A stretch of DNA of 64,000 bases from Malania oleifera (taxonomy: Eukaryota; Streptophyta; Magnoliopsida; Santalales; Ximeniaceae), in contig NC_080422.1 in assembly GCF_029873635.1 (NCBI RefSeq), forward strand, positions 17,824,049 to 17,888,048, given 5' to 3'. The position numbers and the translations under genes were made by a program. Numbering within the stretch: the first letter of the stretch is position 1; each line of letters begins with the position of its first letter. Under the pieces are notes generated by a model, which worked only from the letters and a program-made list of their open reading frames with translations, searched no databases and was not told the DNA's origin. Of the stretch, positions 1 through 11,393 are shown piece by piece.

Positions 1-1766
1 AGGATGATAGTATCGCTATACACAGATCTAGGCGCACTATCAGGCCACTGCCCAGGTATGGATTTGATGATTTGATGTCTTATGCTCTTATTACTAGTTA
101 CAAGGATCCAACTACTTTTCAAGATGCAGTGCACAGCCAGGAGAAAAGTATATGAATGGGTGCTATGGTGGAGGAATTGGAGTCATTGCATAAGAATCAG
201 ACATGAGATTTGGTGGAGCTTCTAGAAGGAAAGAGAGTGATAGGTTGCAAATGGGTGTATAGAAAGAAGGAAGCAATATTAGAAAATGAATGAGAGAAGT
301 TCCAGACACAGTTAGTAGTAAAGGGATACTCACAAAAGAAAGGGGTTGATTATGATGAAATCTTCTCTCCTATGGTCAGACACACTTCCATCAGGGTAGT
401 GTTGGGATTGGTGACACATTATGATATGAAATTGGAGCAAATGGACATAAAAACAACATTTCTCCATGGTGATTTAGAGGAGCAGATTTATATGGTACAA
501 CCAGAAGGGTTCAGTTAACCCGAATAGAAGTATTTGGTTTGTAAATTGAAGAAGTTACTTTATGGGCTGAAATAGTTTCTGAGGCAATGTTACAAACGTT
601 TTGACTCCTATATCATCCGGATAGGCTATAGGAGGTGTGAGTATGATTATTGTGTGTGTTAAGAATCTTGATGATGGTTCTCTTATTTTTCTGTTACTTT
701 ATGTTGATGACATGCTAATTGCTGTGAAGGATATGATTAAGGTAAATCAATTGAAGACTCTGTTGAATAAAGAGTTTGACATGAAAGATATGGGTACAAC
801 CAAGAAAATTTTTGGGATAGAGATTCGCAAGGACAGAACTGCAGGGAGATTGTGGTTATCTCAAGACGGTTATGTGGAGAAAGTGTTTGAGAGGTTTAGC
901 ATGACTAATGCAAAACTGGTAAGTATACCGTTAGTGAAACACTTTGAATTTTTAGCCGCTCAATGTCCAAGGACAGATGATAATATCCATGACATGTCAA
1001 AGGTATTCTATGTTAGTGCAATGGGGTGTTTAATGCATGCTATGTTATGTACAAGAACGGACCTGGCACAAGCTGTCAGTGTAGTAAGTAATTAGTTCCT
1101 TTCAAATCTGGGTAAACATCATTGGGATGTCGTCAAATAGATTTTGAGATACTTGTGGGGTACTTCTCACTATAGCATCATGTTCGTAAAGCAACAGAGT
1201 GATCTGTCAATTATGGGATATGTTGATGTAGATTATGCAGGGGATCTGGATTATAGGAGCTCTAAAACAAGGTATGTGTTCACCCTTGTGGGAGGACCTA
1301 TTTTTTAGAGGCCCATGGTACAATCTCTGGTTGCATTATCAACAACTGAGTCAGAGTATATGATAATCGCCGAAACTGCCAAGGAGGCATTGTGGGTTAC
1401 TGGTTTAATAAAGGAGCTAGGTATACAGTAAGGTGGAGTTCAGTTGCGTTGTGATAGTCAGAGTATCATCTATTTGTCGAAGAACTAGGTGTATCATGCA
1501 AGCAAGCATATAGATGTGAGGTTCCATAGGATATAGCAGTTGGTTTCCTTAGGTGAACTTGCACTTGAGAAAGTCCACACTTTAGATAATGCAGCAGATA
1601 TCTTGACAAAGTCGGTTACCACAGATAAGTTCAAGCATTGCTTGGACTTGCTGAATGTCTCCAGTTGCTAGATGAGAGGCGGTCCTAACCTATTGTCCCA
1701 AGGTGAAGCAGCGAGTTTATGATTTCAGTTTTCTCCTAAGGGACGTATATTCGCCAAGGTGGAGAT
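1..1766 (+). pseudogene. Copia pol 3' half (RT and RNase H), Tork/TNT1-like, degenerate
   Basis: Reverse transcriptase and RNase H of a Ty1/Copia retrotransposon, entering from outside the window. Reading through stops and frame shifts, the order is an RT N-terminus (about 150-560, including a KWVY motif), the RT active site YVDDML (about 700-720 in the 637-1095 open stretch), then RNase H with a DADYAGD-like segment (about 1225-1250), an ESEYM segment (about 1345) and an HIDVRFH-like segment (about 1505-1525), ending near LLNVSSC at 1670. In-frame stops (for example TAA near 518 and TAG near 1305) show it is dead. The wording matches the TNT1-94/Tork lineage. It joins directly to a polypurine tract and LTR. 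Confidence 0.9.
1749..1766 (+). other. Polypurine tract of Copia 1
   Basis: The purine-rich GGTGGAGA block just before the TGTTG start of the 3' LTR is the usual plus-strand primer position in Tork-type Copia elements. Confidence 0.6.
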
Positions 1767-2281
1767 TGTTGTAATATGTGGCTCGTATGTTGAGTGGAAG
1801 GCATGTACAAAGAGAAAACATGGAAGAAAATAGGAATGCTAACTTGCAGGAGGAAACCATCAATGGTTTGGTCCAAGTGCAAAGAAAAAGTCTACTATTT
1901 TGTCCTGTTACACCAATTGTTTTCTCTCGATATTAGATCGTCGACGCTATGTCAGAAATTGTCAACGATTTGGCTCGGTGGCTCAACGTTGGTTTTCAAA
2001 TTTTGAATTGGGAAGTTGGATAGGTTGGTTTTTAGAGGGAAAACCTCTAGGAAAGTTATATATACATGTTATATGATATAACTCAAAGTCTTTGGACATA
2101 AGATATTTAAAATTTCATGGTCGTTTGCTCTCGTGGATGTAGGCATTCTTGAACCACGTAATTCCTCTTGTCACTGTTTTATTGCTTTCATTATAATTTG
2201 TGTGATTGTGTTTTCTGTATATTTTACTGTTAAGTGTTACATTGTGAGATCATTTATTTCTGTTGCGCAATCATTTGCACA
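1767..2281 (+). repeat. 3' LTR of Copia 1 (right end approximate)
   Basis: It starts with TGTTGTAATATG immediately after the polypurine tract that follows the RNase H remnant. The right end is placed at a GCACA near 2281 by position only. The partner 5' LTR is outside the window, so the end and the target-site duplication cannot be confirmed. Confidence 0.55.
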
Positions 2282-4420
2282 GCATAAATAGTATTGAAAA
2301 GTGATTTTGGTAGGCAAGAAAGAATATGCCCTAATGGTGTCTTGTTTTGGAGAGCCCTCCCAACAAGAGGAATAAATTTCTTGAATATCTCAAGACTTAG
2401 ATCCATCTCATCACAAGAACAACAATTTTAAACTACGTGCAATGAAGTAAAAATGCCAATGAAGAGCATGCAAGTATTGACAATACGCAGCACTCTAGAT
2501 TGGGAGAAGAGCTACTTGAACTTGACAAACTTATAATCAAAAAGTAGGGAAAAAGTTTATAGATGTACAAGGAAGCTCAACTTTTTCGAAGGACAAGAAG
2601 GAGCAGAGATCGAATAAGTAGCCTATGCAAGAAGCAAAGAGAACACTGGAAGTTGCCCCACAAGGAAAACTTCTCTAAACCTCAAAGAAATTTGAAAAGA
2701 ACTTAGAAAATGCTTGAGAGAGTACTTCAAATGCTTCAATTTTGAAGTGATAGAAGGGTCCAACTTAGACAAAGAAGTTGTTGCAATAGTTGTGTGGATG
2801 TATGAGTTAACCCCCTCTAAGTTTCAACTTTGCAATCTTGAAGAAGTTACAAAAGATGTCAGAGTCACTAAATAAAACACATAGAAAGTTAAATGAACCT
2901 GGAAGGAAAATTGATTAGAGAATAAAGAAGAAGATACGGGAAAAAAAAGAAGAAAAGGATTGGAGATATTCAGAAGCAAATTCACAAGAAGAAATAAAAA
3001 GAGAACAAACGATCTTCCAAGAAGAAGCATGTTCTCGAAAGGAAATTCCAACACTTTCCTCCATTGAACACCTCCCAATAATAAATCCTCGTGCAAATCC
3101 AGGAAGACTCAAGATCGCAATGATGGACTCGAAAAGATCAAGAGTATAAAAGTATCTCTAGTTATATTTGTTAGTTTCATCAAGATTGTTGAAATGATAC
3201 TAAATGTGATCCCAAAGATAAAAATGTGTTGGCAGAGTATTTTTATCATGGCAAATTAAATTTTTTTTACCTGCAAGATTTATTTTTAAGACATGATTTT
3301 ATTATTTAATTAATTATATAATTATTATAATTGTACTACTTTTGCTTATGTGAGTTGTTAACTGGGGTTAAAGATAAAAGCTGAAAAGATGAGTAATAAG
3401 ATCAAAAGAAATTGATAAAGAAAATAATTTTTAACATTTTATGTGAAAGATAGCAAATTTTACATAGATAATTAATATTTTATTTTATATAAATTAACTA
3501 GACCAATAGATTTATAAATAAAATTGTTACTTAAATTTTACTAAAGTTGAATAATATATTTAAAGAAACTCAATGCTTAAAGTATTGAATCGAGCATGAA
3601 TTTCATTAAGTTGAACATTATTATTATGCTGATGCTGTTACTGTTAGCCTGAAGATAAGTTGGGAATAAATTAATGAAGCTTTTAAATATTTAAATTTTA
3701 ATGTTATACAATTTAAAATCTTTGTTGGACCCATTAGATGGACTCATGTTAAATTCTTAAAAGTAGGAATATTGATAAGTTTGGAAAACAAGTTAACTTG
3801 ATGAGCTTTTAGGGTATAATCGACAAAAAAATAAAAATAAATTTTGAGTTGATTTCTAATTACTAAAAGTAATTGGATTCAAAAATGAGAATAAGATAAG
3901 TTGTTATTAAAATGACTAAAATATGATATCTCTAGAAACCGTGCTTCCGAAGTATTAAAAGAAAAGAGTAAAAAAAGAAAAAAAGGAACAATTAAAGTTC
4001 ACAATGGAATTAGGATTATATATACATACACATTTATTGTCTTTTATCATATTCTACCTTTATTAGAAAAAAGTTTCTTCTAGAAATTTTTTATGTTACT
4101 TTTTAAAGATAACAATACTTTTATCTACAAAATGACCTACTTTATGTTTGAATATATATTGCTAGTTTATTTCATTTTCTTAACTAAATGAAGTATCTTT
4201 TTTTGTAGGTTTAAATATAATTTATCTAGACTAAACATTATAAAAAATATAAGTTTAACTTTATTTGAATTTACTTTTTTTCTTAAAATTTTTTTGTCTT
4301 ACTTTTAAAATATAAGGATATTTTAATCTAAAAAATTAACTTCATATACAGTTAGATTGTGATATGTTAAATGAAGATTTTTTTTTTTTGGTTAGATTAA
4401 AAAAATGCCTATCATACTTT
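2282..4420. other. AT-rich intergenic DNA without a recognisable gene
   Basis: 2282-3150 is purine-rich with Lys/Glu-rich frames broken by stops, and may be a heavily decayed element. 3150-4420 is very AT-rich. No supported gene, LTR pair or RNA gene was seen. The open frames at 2824-3112 are short and give no recognisable product. Confidence 0.5.
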
Positions 4421-5110
4421 TGTTGGGTTGGGTTTTTGTCGTAAGTGAGGATGACCCAACCTTACCCAATACGGTCCCTTGTGTGGAGAGGCCCATTTGG
4501 GAAAATAGGGTTAATAATCCTATCCTTTGCTGATGCAAATTACTAATGCAAAGTGTGGTGAACAATCACAAAATAAGAAAGAAAAGAAGAGAGAGTCGCT
4601 GCTGCATAGAGAGAGAGAGTTGTCCAACCTTGATCAACTGCTCCAATCAATGAGCGTTTGTGATCCGATTAAGTTACAATTTTACAAGGATGTTTATGAC
4701 ACGTGAATCTTCATTATGAACTGTGGAGATTGAATTCTGAGCATTTGGTGTTATTTTTAAGCTCATGGATAGTAGCCTCTATTTTGATGAGATCTTTCTT
4801 TAATTCTTGTAGAAGTTGATTTAAGTTAAGAAATTGTATTTCTTGAAGTTGGTTGCTGATTGTGTGCCTCTAGTTGAGACTAGATAAGACTCATGTATTC
4901 CTGTAATTGTTGATAGTGGAATTGTTTGAGTGGACTATGGTCTTGTGATTTTTATTTTCTTACGCTAAAAAGGTTTTCTACGTAAAAATCATGTGTCTTG
5001 TGCTTGTGGTGTTTGGATATATATATTTTTCGCATATATATTACCCTATTTTATAGTTTCCTGCAGATTCACACAAAGAGGGAGTTTAAGTATTGTTGTT
5101 TCTCCCAACA
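4421..5110 (+). repeat. 5' LTR of Copia 2
   Basis: The 690 bp stretch starts TGTTGGG and ends CCCAACA, which are perfect 7 bp terminal inverted repeats with the canonical TG...CA, and is directly followed by a primer-binding site. It contains a GA-rich block near 4580-4620. Confidence 0.85.
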
Positions 5111-5113
5111 AAG

Positions 5114-5125
5114 TGGTATTAGAGT
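5114..5125 (+). other. Primer-binding site (initiator tRNA-Met type) of Copia 2
   Basis: TGGTATTAGAGT lies three bases after the LTR end and differs by few bases from the TGGTATCAGAGC complement of plant initiator tRNA-Met used by most Copia elements. Confidence 0.75.
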
Positions 5126-5189
5126 AAGGTTTGATCGAGCGCCCTTAAGTGGTTATTATTCTATTAAATATATCTTGTGTTGAATTATA

Positions 5190-6060
5190 GAGGCTAATCT
5201 AAGTAGAATGGTCTCTTTGAAGGGTTCAAGTTATCATATCTAGAAAGGAAAAATGGAAGACCTAGTTTATGTGAAACAATTCCATTTACATATGTTTACT
5301 TTTGAGAAGCCAAAAAAAAAAAAAATGATGAAGAATGGACTTTGTTGCATAGACAAGTTTGTGGATATCTTAGGTAGTGGGTAGATGATAATTTTTTGAA
5401 TAATAATATGGTGAGACATATGCACACACACTTTGGCAAAAAGTTGAGGTGTTGCATGCTCGCAAGATCGGAAATAATAAAATGTTTCTCATGAAACAGT
5501 TGATGTATTTTAGATACCAAGATGGAACTCCCTTAACAAATCACTTGAACACTTTCCAAGGAATTATTAATCAACTGGCTAGGAAGGGTATCTAGTTTGA
5601 TGATGAGGTTCAGGGTTTGTGTTTACTTGGTGCATTTTCGAACTCTTGGGAGACATTTAGAATATCATTATTTAACTTAGCTCCAAATGGTGCAATCAAT
5701 ATGGATCTAGATAAAAGCAATGTATTGAATGAAGAGATGAGAAGAAAATTACTAGGATCCTTTTCATAGTCAAAAGTTTTGGTTACAGAAAGAAAGGGGA
5801 GGAGTAAGAGCAAAGCTCTGAAGAATAGAGATAAAAGCAAAAGAAAGTCCAACAGGTTTACTAATGTTGAGTGTCATCATTGTGGCATGAAAGGGCACAT
5901 AAGGAAACAATGCAGATAGTTGAAGAAAGAGAACAAAGAGAAAAGGAGGGAGATGAAGAATGACGATGGAAAGAATGATGATCAAGTCGCCATCACTACT
6001 TCGGGATACTTCTTCACTGTTTATGATGATGATGTCATTAATTTTGCATGCAATGAGACC
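5190..6060 (+). pseudogene. Copia gag, TNT1-like, degenerate
   Basis: Nucleocapsid/gag precursor of a Tork-type Copia. Across frames one reads a WTLLHRQVCGYLR-like segment (about 5335-5375), NTFQGIINQLA (about 5548-5580) and then a zinc knuckle of CX2CX4HX4C form, CHHCGMKGHIRKQC (about 5875-5916), the RNA-binding motif of the family. Stops (for example TAG at about 5593) and frame shifts break it. It follows the primer-binding site and precedes protease in the expected order. Confidence 0.8.
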
Positions 6061-7535
6061 AGCTGAGCGATTGATAGTGGTGACTCAACTCATGTTACAT
6101 CTCGACGTGATTTCTTCACATCCTATATAGCCTGTGACTTTGGGACAATGAAGATGGGCAATGGTGGCTTGGCCAAAATCGTTGGTATTGGAGATATGTT
6201 CTTGGAGATGAGTAATGGCATGAAGTTAGTTCTTAGAGATATGAAGCATATTCCTGACATCCATTTGAACTTGATTTCTATAGGTAAATTTGATGATGAT
6301 GGGTATTGCAGCACCTTTTGCAATGGTCAGTAGAAGCTCACTAGAGGTGCTATGAATGTTGCTCGAGCCCAAAAGTTTTATACTTTGTGCATGCTGCAGG
6401 AAAAGAAATCTCCAAAGAAATTATTAATGCAATGGATGATGAGGTTTCAGTAGAGTTGTGGCATAAGTGACCTGCCCACATAAGTGATAAAGGCTTGCCA
6501 ATATTGGACAAGAAGAATCTTCTGTCTGGGATGAAGAGTGCATATTTGAAAAAGAGTGCATATTTGAAACAGAGTCTCCTTCAAGAATTCCCTTTCCACA
6601 AGAAACCAAGGTATACTTGATTTTATACATTCATATGTCTGTGGCCCTATAAAAACTAGAACACTTGGTGGCTGCCTTTACTTTGTGACCTTCATAAATG
6701 ATCATTCAAGGAAGTTATGGGTATATACCTTGAAAAGAAAAAAATCAGGTATTGAATGTGTTTAAGTAGTTTCAGGCTTCAACTAAGAGACAATTGGGAA
6801 GAAGTGGAGGTGCATTAGAACAGATAATGGGGGAGAGTATTTGGGTCCTTTTGATGAATATTGCAAGCAACAGGGTATTTGACATAAAAGGACACCTCCA
6901 AAGACTCCTTAGTTGAATGGTTTAGCTGAAAAGATGAACAGAACATTGGTTGAGAGAGTAAGGTGCTTGCTTTCACAATCATAATTGGCAAACTCCTTTT
7001 GGGGGGAGGCTTTGAGTACATTAGTACATGGTTTTAATCTCACATCATGTGTTCCTATTCAGTTTGAGGTACTAGGCATGGTTTGGACTGGAAAAGATGT
7101 TTCTTATGATCATTTGCTTGTCTTTGGATGTAAGGCATTTGTGCATATTCCCAAAGATGAAAGGTTTGAGCTAGATGTGAAGAATCGACATTGTATCTTT
7201 CTAGGCTATGACCTAGATGAGTTTGGCTACAAATTGTATTATCTAGTTGAGAAGAAACTTATGAGAAGTCGAGATGTTGTGTTTATGGAAAATAAAATCA
7301 TACATTATATTGAGAAGGCAGAAAAAGTAGGGCCTCAATACAGTGATGGTTTGATTGACTTAGATTCCAGCCTCTTTGGCAAGGTTGTTAGCACAGGTTA
7401 AGCATGATGTTCATAATGAATAATAGGGTCCAAGTGATACTAGTGTTCCCTTATAGGATGAGACTCATGATCAATTGCCAATACTAAAGATACCACCAGA
7501 TGTTCCACTTAGGAGGTCTACCAGAGATTGACGTT
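6061..7535 (+). pseudogene. Copia protease and integrase, TNT1-like, degenerate and truncated
   Basis: Aspartic protease motif AIDSGDSTHV (about 6067-6096) directly preceded by a TGA stop; the pre-integrase LWHK with a stop right after it (about 6457-6470); the integrase core with TDNGGEY (about 6820-6840); and an integrase C-terminal open stretch, 6985-7401, with FGCKAFVHIPKDER. The reading ends near RRSTRD (about 7510-7530), where the next element is inserted. Multiple stops make it non-functional. Domain order protease-integrase before RT identifies it as Copia rather than Gypsy. Confidence 0.85.
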
Positions 7536-9224
7536 TGTTGACTTTTTGAGTCCAATCTCTATTTTGATACTGACAAAACACAAGGATCTTATGTATGCAT
7601 CTAGTTTGTGAACAAGTTTACCATACAACACACACATAAGGTACAGAAGAAATGGAAGACTGAAGAACTCAAAGAACACATCATCTGGGGTATTCCATGG
7701 ATGACAGATGAGCAAAAGAAGAAAGAAAAAGATAGTTAATTTTTATTGTAATTGCATTTGGTTTTTTGGTCTGTAATAATTATGGTCTATAATAATTGCA
7801 TCTCATACATGATAGGTATTTATTCTCAAAAGACCATAGATTGACCATAAGGACCAAACATCCTTACCTAAAACCCTTTTCATAGTTGTTTAAAACTTTC
7901 AAAGGGTTTAGAATATCATTAGGGTCAAATTGAGGGTAAAATAGTAAATTTCAATACCCTCGGTCGACCAACCATTCACCTATTGTATTCCAACAGTTGA
8001 CTAAACCACTGTTTGCTCGGAGTCAAAATGTTGACCATAGCTTGGTCGACCAACCCAACTTTGAACTAAGCATCCACAGTCGACCGACCTCCACTCTACC
8101 TTCCTTAGCCAATCGAACCTATAGTTCAAAATTACTATGGTCGACTGACCTTCTTTGACGGCATACCGTCCTTTTGTCACAGTCAACCGAACCCACGAAG
8201 GGTTCACTGAGCTGAGCCACAAAACTGTTATTTTTGTATTAAACGGTCAAACGACTCGAGCTTAGGTCAACCGAACCTCTCAGGTTCATTAAGTTTAACC
8301 GCGGTAATTGGGGTTAAAAGCTTAATTAAACTTTCTCAAAATTCCAAATTTTTCCCCAACAGTTATATTTTGTGGAAAAACTATATATACCCCTTCATTT
8401 GTCCAAATTAAGTAGAACTTAGCAACTTGGTTAAGAAAAATTCTCTCAAAATTTTTTATACTTTTGTAGCTTACATTCTATCAATTTTCAAGCACATTAT
8501 ACATACTCTTTTATACTCTTTCTTGCTTGATTTTTTTTTTTTTTCAAAGAAGAGAGTCTTTATTTCATACTCCTCTTCTTGCAAATCAATTGCAATTTGA
8601 AGGGAGTTTGTTCTTCATTGTTTAGCATATACTCTCACATAACTATACATATTTGAAAAACCTTCTTGAGTATTAGCTTTTGTGATTTTTCCCATAGTGT
8701 TTCATAGTGATAAATATTGATCGGGAAAATCTCATCTTTGCTTAGGAGTCTTGGCATTCTCATTGCAAGACTCAAAAGCTTGCACATTAATTTTTTAATA
8801 TAAGTTTTTGTAATCTTAAACCCTAAATATCAGTGGTGCTTAATAATTGATGAAATATTTTTGAGATATTTGATTAGGGTTTCTAAGTTCCTTTGATTAC
8901 TTATTTATTGAATATATTATATTGAATCAAAGGTCTCACTCTCATATATATATGCACACATTCTTGAGAGTTGACATATAACTTGACAAATCTCACTTGA
9001 GCATAACCTTTTATCATCTGTGAGTGCATTGGTTGTATTGTGCTTATTGGTACATATTTGCTTAGTGAAGAAGCACTTGTATTGTATATGTTTATTACTT
9101 GCTATTGTATTCCCGGCGTGTGATCGTCGGAAGAAGATTGCGCTGTTCTGCAACGTGCACCGATGGTTTAGACCCGGTTAAGAAAATCAGGTACACCTTT
9201 ATAAGGTGTGGTTGTAAAGGTTGG
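7536..9224 (+). repeat. Left part of a Sirevirus-type LTR, interrupted by a CACTA terminus
   Basis: It begins TGTTGACTTTTTGAG and runs through a ...GACAAAAC start region like the other LTRs of this family in the window (16257, 26676, 35396, 42632). Between about 7950 and 8300 it carries at least six copies of a GGTCGACCAACC / GTCGACCGACC-like motif. It has a TATA-like stretch (ctatatatacc, about 8380) and the late-LTR sequence ACCCGGTTAAG (about 9170). The right quarter, including the expected CACCCCC...CTAACA end, is missing because CACTACAAAAAA starts at 9225. I found its continuation nowhere in the window. Confidence 0.75.
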
Positions 9225-9770
9225 CACTACAAAAAAATAAAATTATTAGTGAAGGATCAAAACCGTCACTAAAAATCACAAAACCATCACTAATAGTATT
9301 AGTGACGGTTTTATAAGTATTAGTGACGATTTTGAATTAGTTGTCATAACTGTGGCTACTAATAATTATTAGTGACAAATTTTACAAATCGTCACTAATA
9401 ATAGAGTATTAGTGACGAATTATAATCGTCACTAAAACCCTAATATCGTCATTATAAATTCTACATTGGTTCGGCCCAAAATCGTCACTAATAGTAGAGT
9501 ATTAGTGACGAATTTAAAACCGTCACTAATACTTTGAAATTCGTCACTAATACTCTACTATTAGTAACGATTTTGAAACCTTCACTAATACTTAAAATCG
9601 TCACTAATAATATACTATTAGTAAAGAATTTAAAACTGTCAGTAATACTTTGAAATTCGTCACTAATACTCTACTATTAGTGACGATTTTGAAATCTTCA
9701 TTAATACTTAAAAAATGGACAATTATTAGTGACAGTTTTAAAACCGTCACTAATAATTTAAAATTAAAAA
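9225..9770. repeat. CACTA left terminal and sub-terminal repeats
   Basis: CACTACAAAAAA at the outer end, then a dozen or more copies of ATTAGTGACGRTTT and its complement in alternating orientation at spacings of tens of bases. Such sub-terminal arrays are the transposase-binding region in En/Spm-type elements. Confidence 0.8.
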
Positions 9771-11393
9771 TTTGTAATCATTAATTCTTGTAAAAATCTA
9801 TAATTACATTTTTGCATACATAACATTAAACCATAATTACTAAAAAAAATTCATAAATTAGTCAAAATTATAATTCAAAAGCAAATACATTATACAAATT
9901 AAATTAAAATACAAAAATTTCATCTGTTCAGATAACAAAAAAAATTCAAAATTCAAAGTCAAATACAAATACATTATACAAATTCAAATTAAAATACAAA
10001 AATTCCATCAATTCAGATAACGAAAAAAATACAAAAAAAATAAACAAAAACTGCATCTGACTGTACTGCATGACATCATGTTGATGTTGTGACAGCTGCA
10101 AACCATAAGTATCAATGATTTGATAGCAAAACAATCGGACATTCAGACACTAATGCGAAAGAAAAAACTAGAAAAAAAAAAAAACTCGAGAGAAGTATAA
10201 TAATTTTAAGTGCGGTTATAGGAATCGTACATCAAAGAAATTACTGATGAGTTCGCAAAAAAGATTTATTCATTCGGTGCATTATGAATAGTAATCTGTA
10301 ATTATGTTCACATAAAGGATAAAATTTAATATTCGTTTAACTTTCACTTATCCTTTCAAAAATATTTTAACATTCAATTTATCATAATTATCTTTGTACA
10401 TGATTTTATTTGGGGAAAAATTTAACGAAATTTCAGCAGCATACTGCTGTCTGTAAATTGGACATTTTCCCATAAAACCAGAAACCCAATTGTTTTCATC
10501 AAATAAATCATTTCAAGCATGTAACAACTTAAATCCACTACCAACATGCAATTCACAATATACTGCATCAGCCATGCAGTTGGCGTTCAACATAAGCATG
10601 TATTTCTGTAGTTCAATCTACAACTCATATAACATAATATCATCCATAAAAAAGATTTAGTCATTCAGTGCATTATGGATAATCTGCAATGCTATTCACA
10701 TAAAGGATGAAGTTTAATATTCGTTTAATATTCACTCATCCTTTCAAAAAATTATTATTTTGAATATAACAATAGTGTGATAATATTATATTATAGGGGC
10801 ACTGTTGTCCAACCCACTAAAATAGGGCTGCAATTTGGTTCAAAAAGTAGTATTTCCATGGGAATGAGGGAAAATTACCCATGTGGAGGGTGGGAATAGG
10901 GTGCCTAGATTTCATGCATATCCGTTCATTTCATGAACATGAACATTCTTATTACATCAAATTCTCATGCTCAAACAACACCCTAATTATAAATTCTTTT
11001 TTTTTTTTTTTTGTTATATAGGGCAAGAGGGTTGCTTCTTAAGGACTGGGAAAAGGAAAGCAGAGTTAGAATAGAACAGACCATGAGCATTGAACCAGGC
11101 AAAACTTAAAAGTCAAATATACATACCCTCCATACAACTTTGAAAAATACGAGGACATTGATCCATAGTCATTCTCACCCATCTATTGAAGGAATGAAAA
11201 CATTATTCAGATGAATACTGGGAGTCTAAAAGGAGAAAAATTCAAAAATTCAAGTTAAAAACATATTTCAAGCAAAAATCCAACATAATTATTAGCACTC
11301 CACATGGCACAAATAGACAACCAAATGTATAAAAATTCAGTAGCCAAAACCCTAAACAAATTGCTAGAAATAAAGCTAAATTTAGTTGGAGAA
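9771..11393. other. AT-rich CACTA interior with a roughly 110 bp direct duplication
   Basis: No gene was recognised. Two diverged direct copies of one segment lie at about 10256-10365 and 10648-10752. Both contain AAAAAAGATTTA, CATTATG, TTCACATAAAGGAT, TTTAATATTCGTTTAA and TCCTTTCAAAAA in the same order. A poly(T) run occurs at about 10999-11012. Confidence 0.6.

Larger units (their letters stand above)
4421..7535 (+). mobile_element. 5' part of a Tork/TNT1-like Copia retrotransposon
   Basis: It comprises a 5' LTR (4421-5110), a tRNA-Met-type primer-binding site, gag, protease and integrase, all in plus orientation and all degenerate. The element stops at 7535 just after an RRSTRD-like segment at the integrase/RT junction, where an unrelated LTR begins. 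Its RT, RNase H and 3' LTR are not found downstream in the window. Compared with the roughly 5 kb of complete Tork elements, about the 3' half is missing. Confidence 0.85.
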
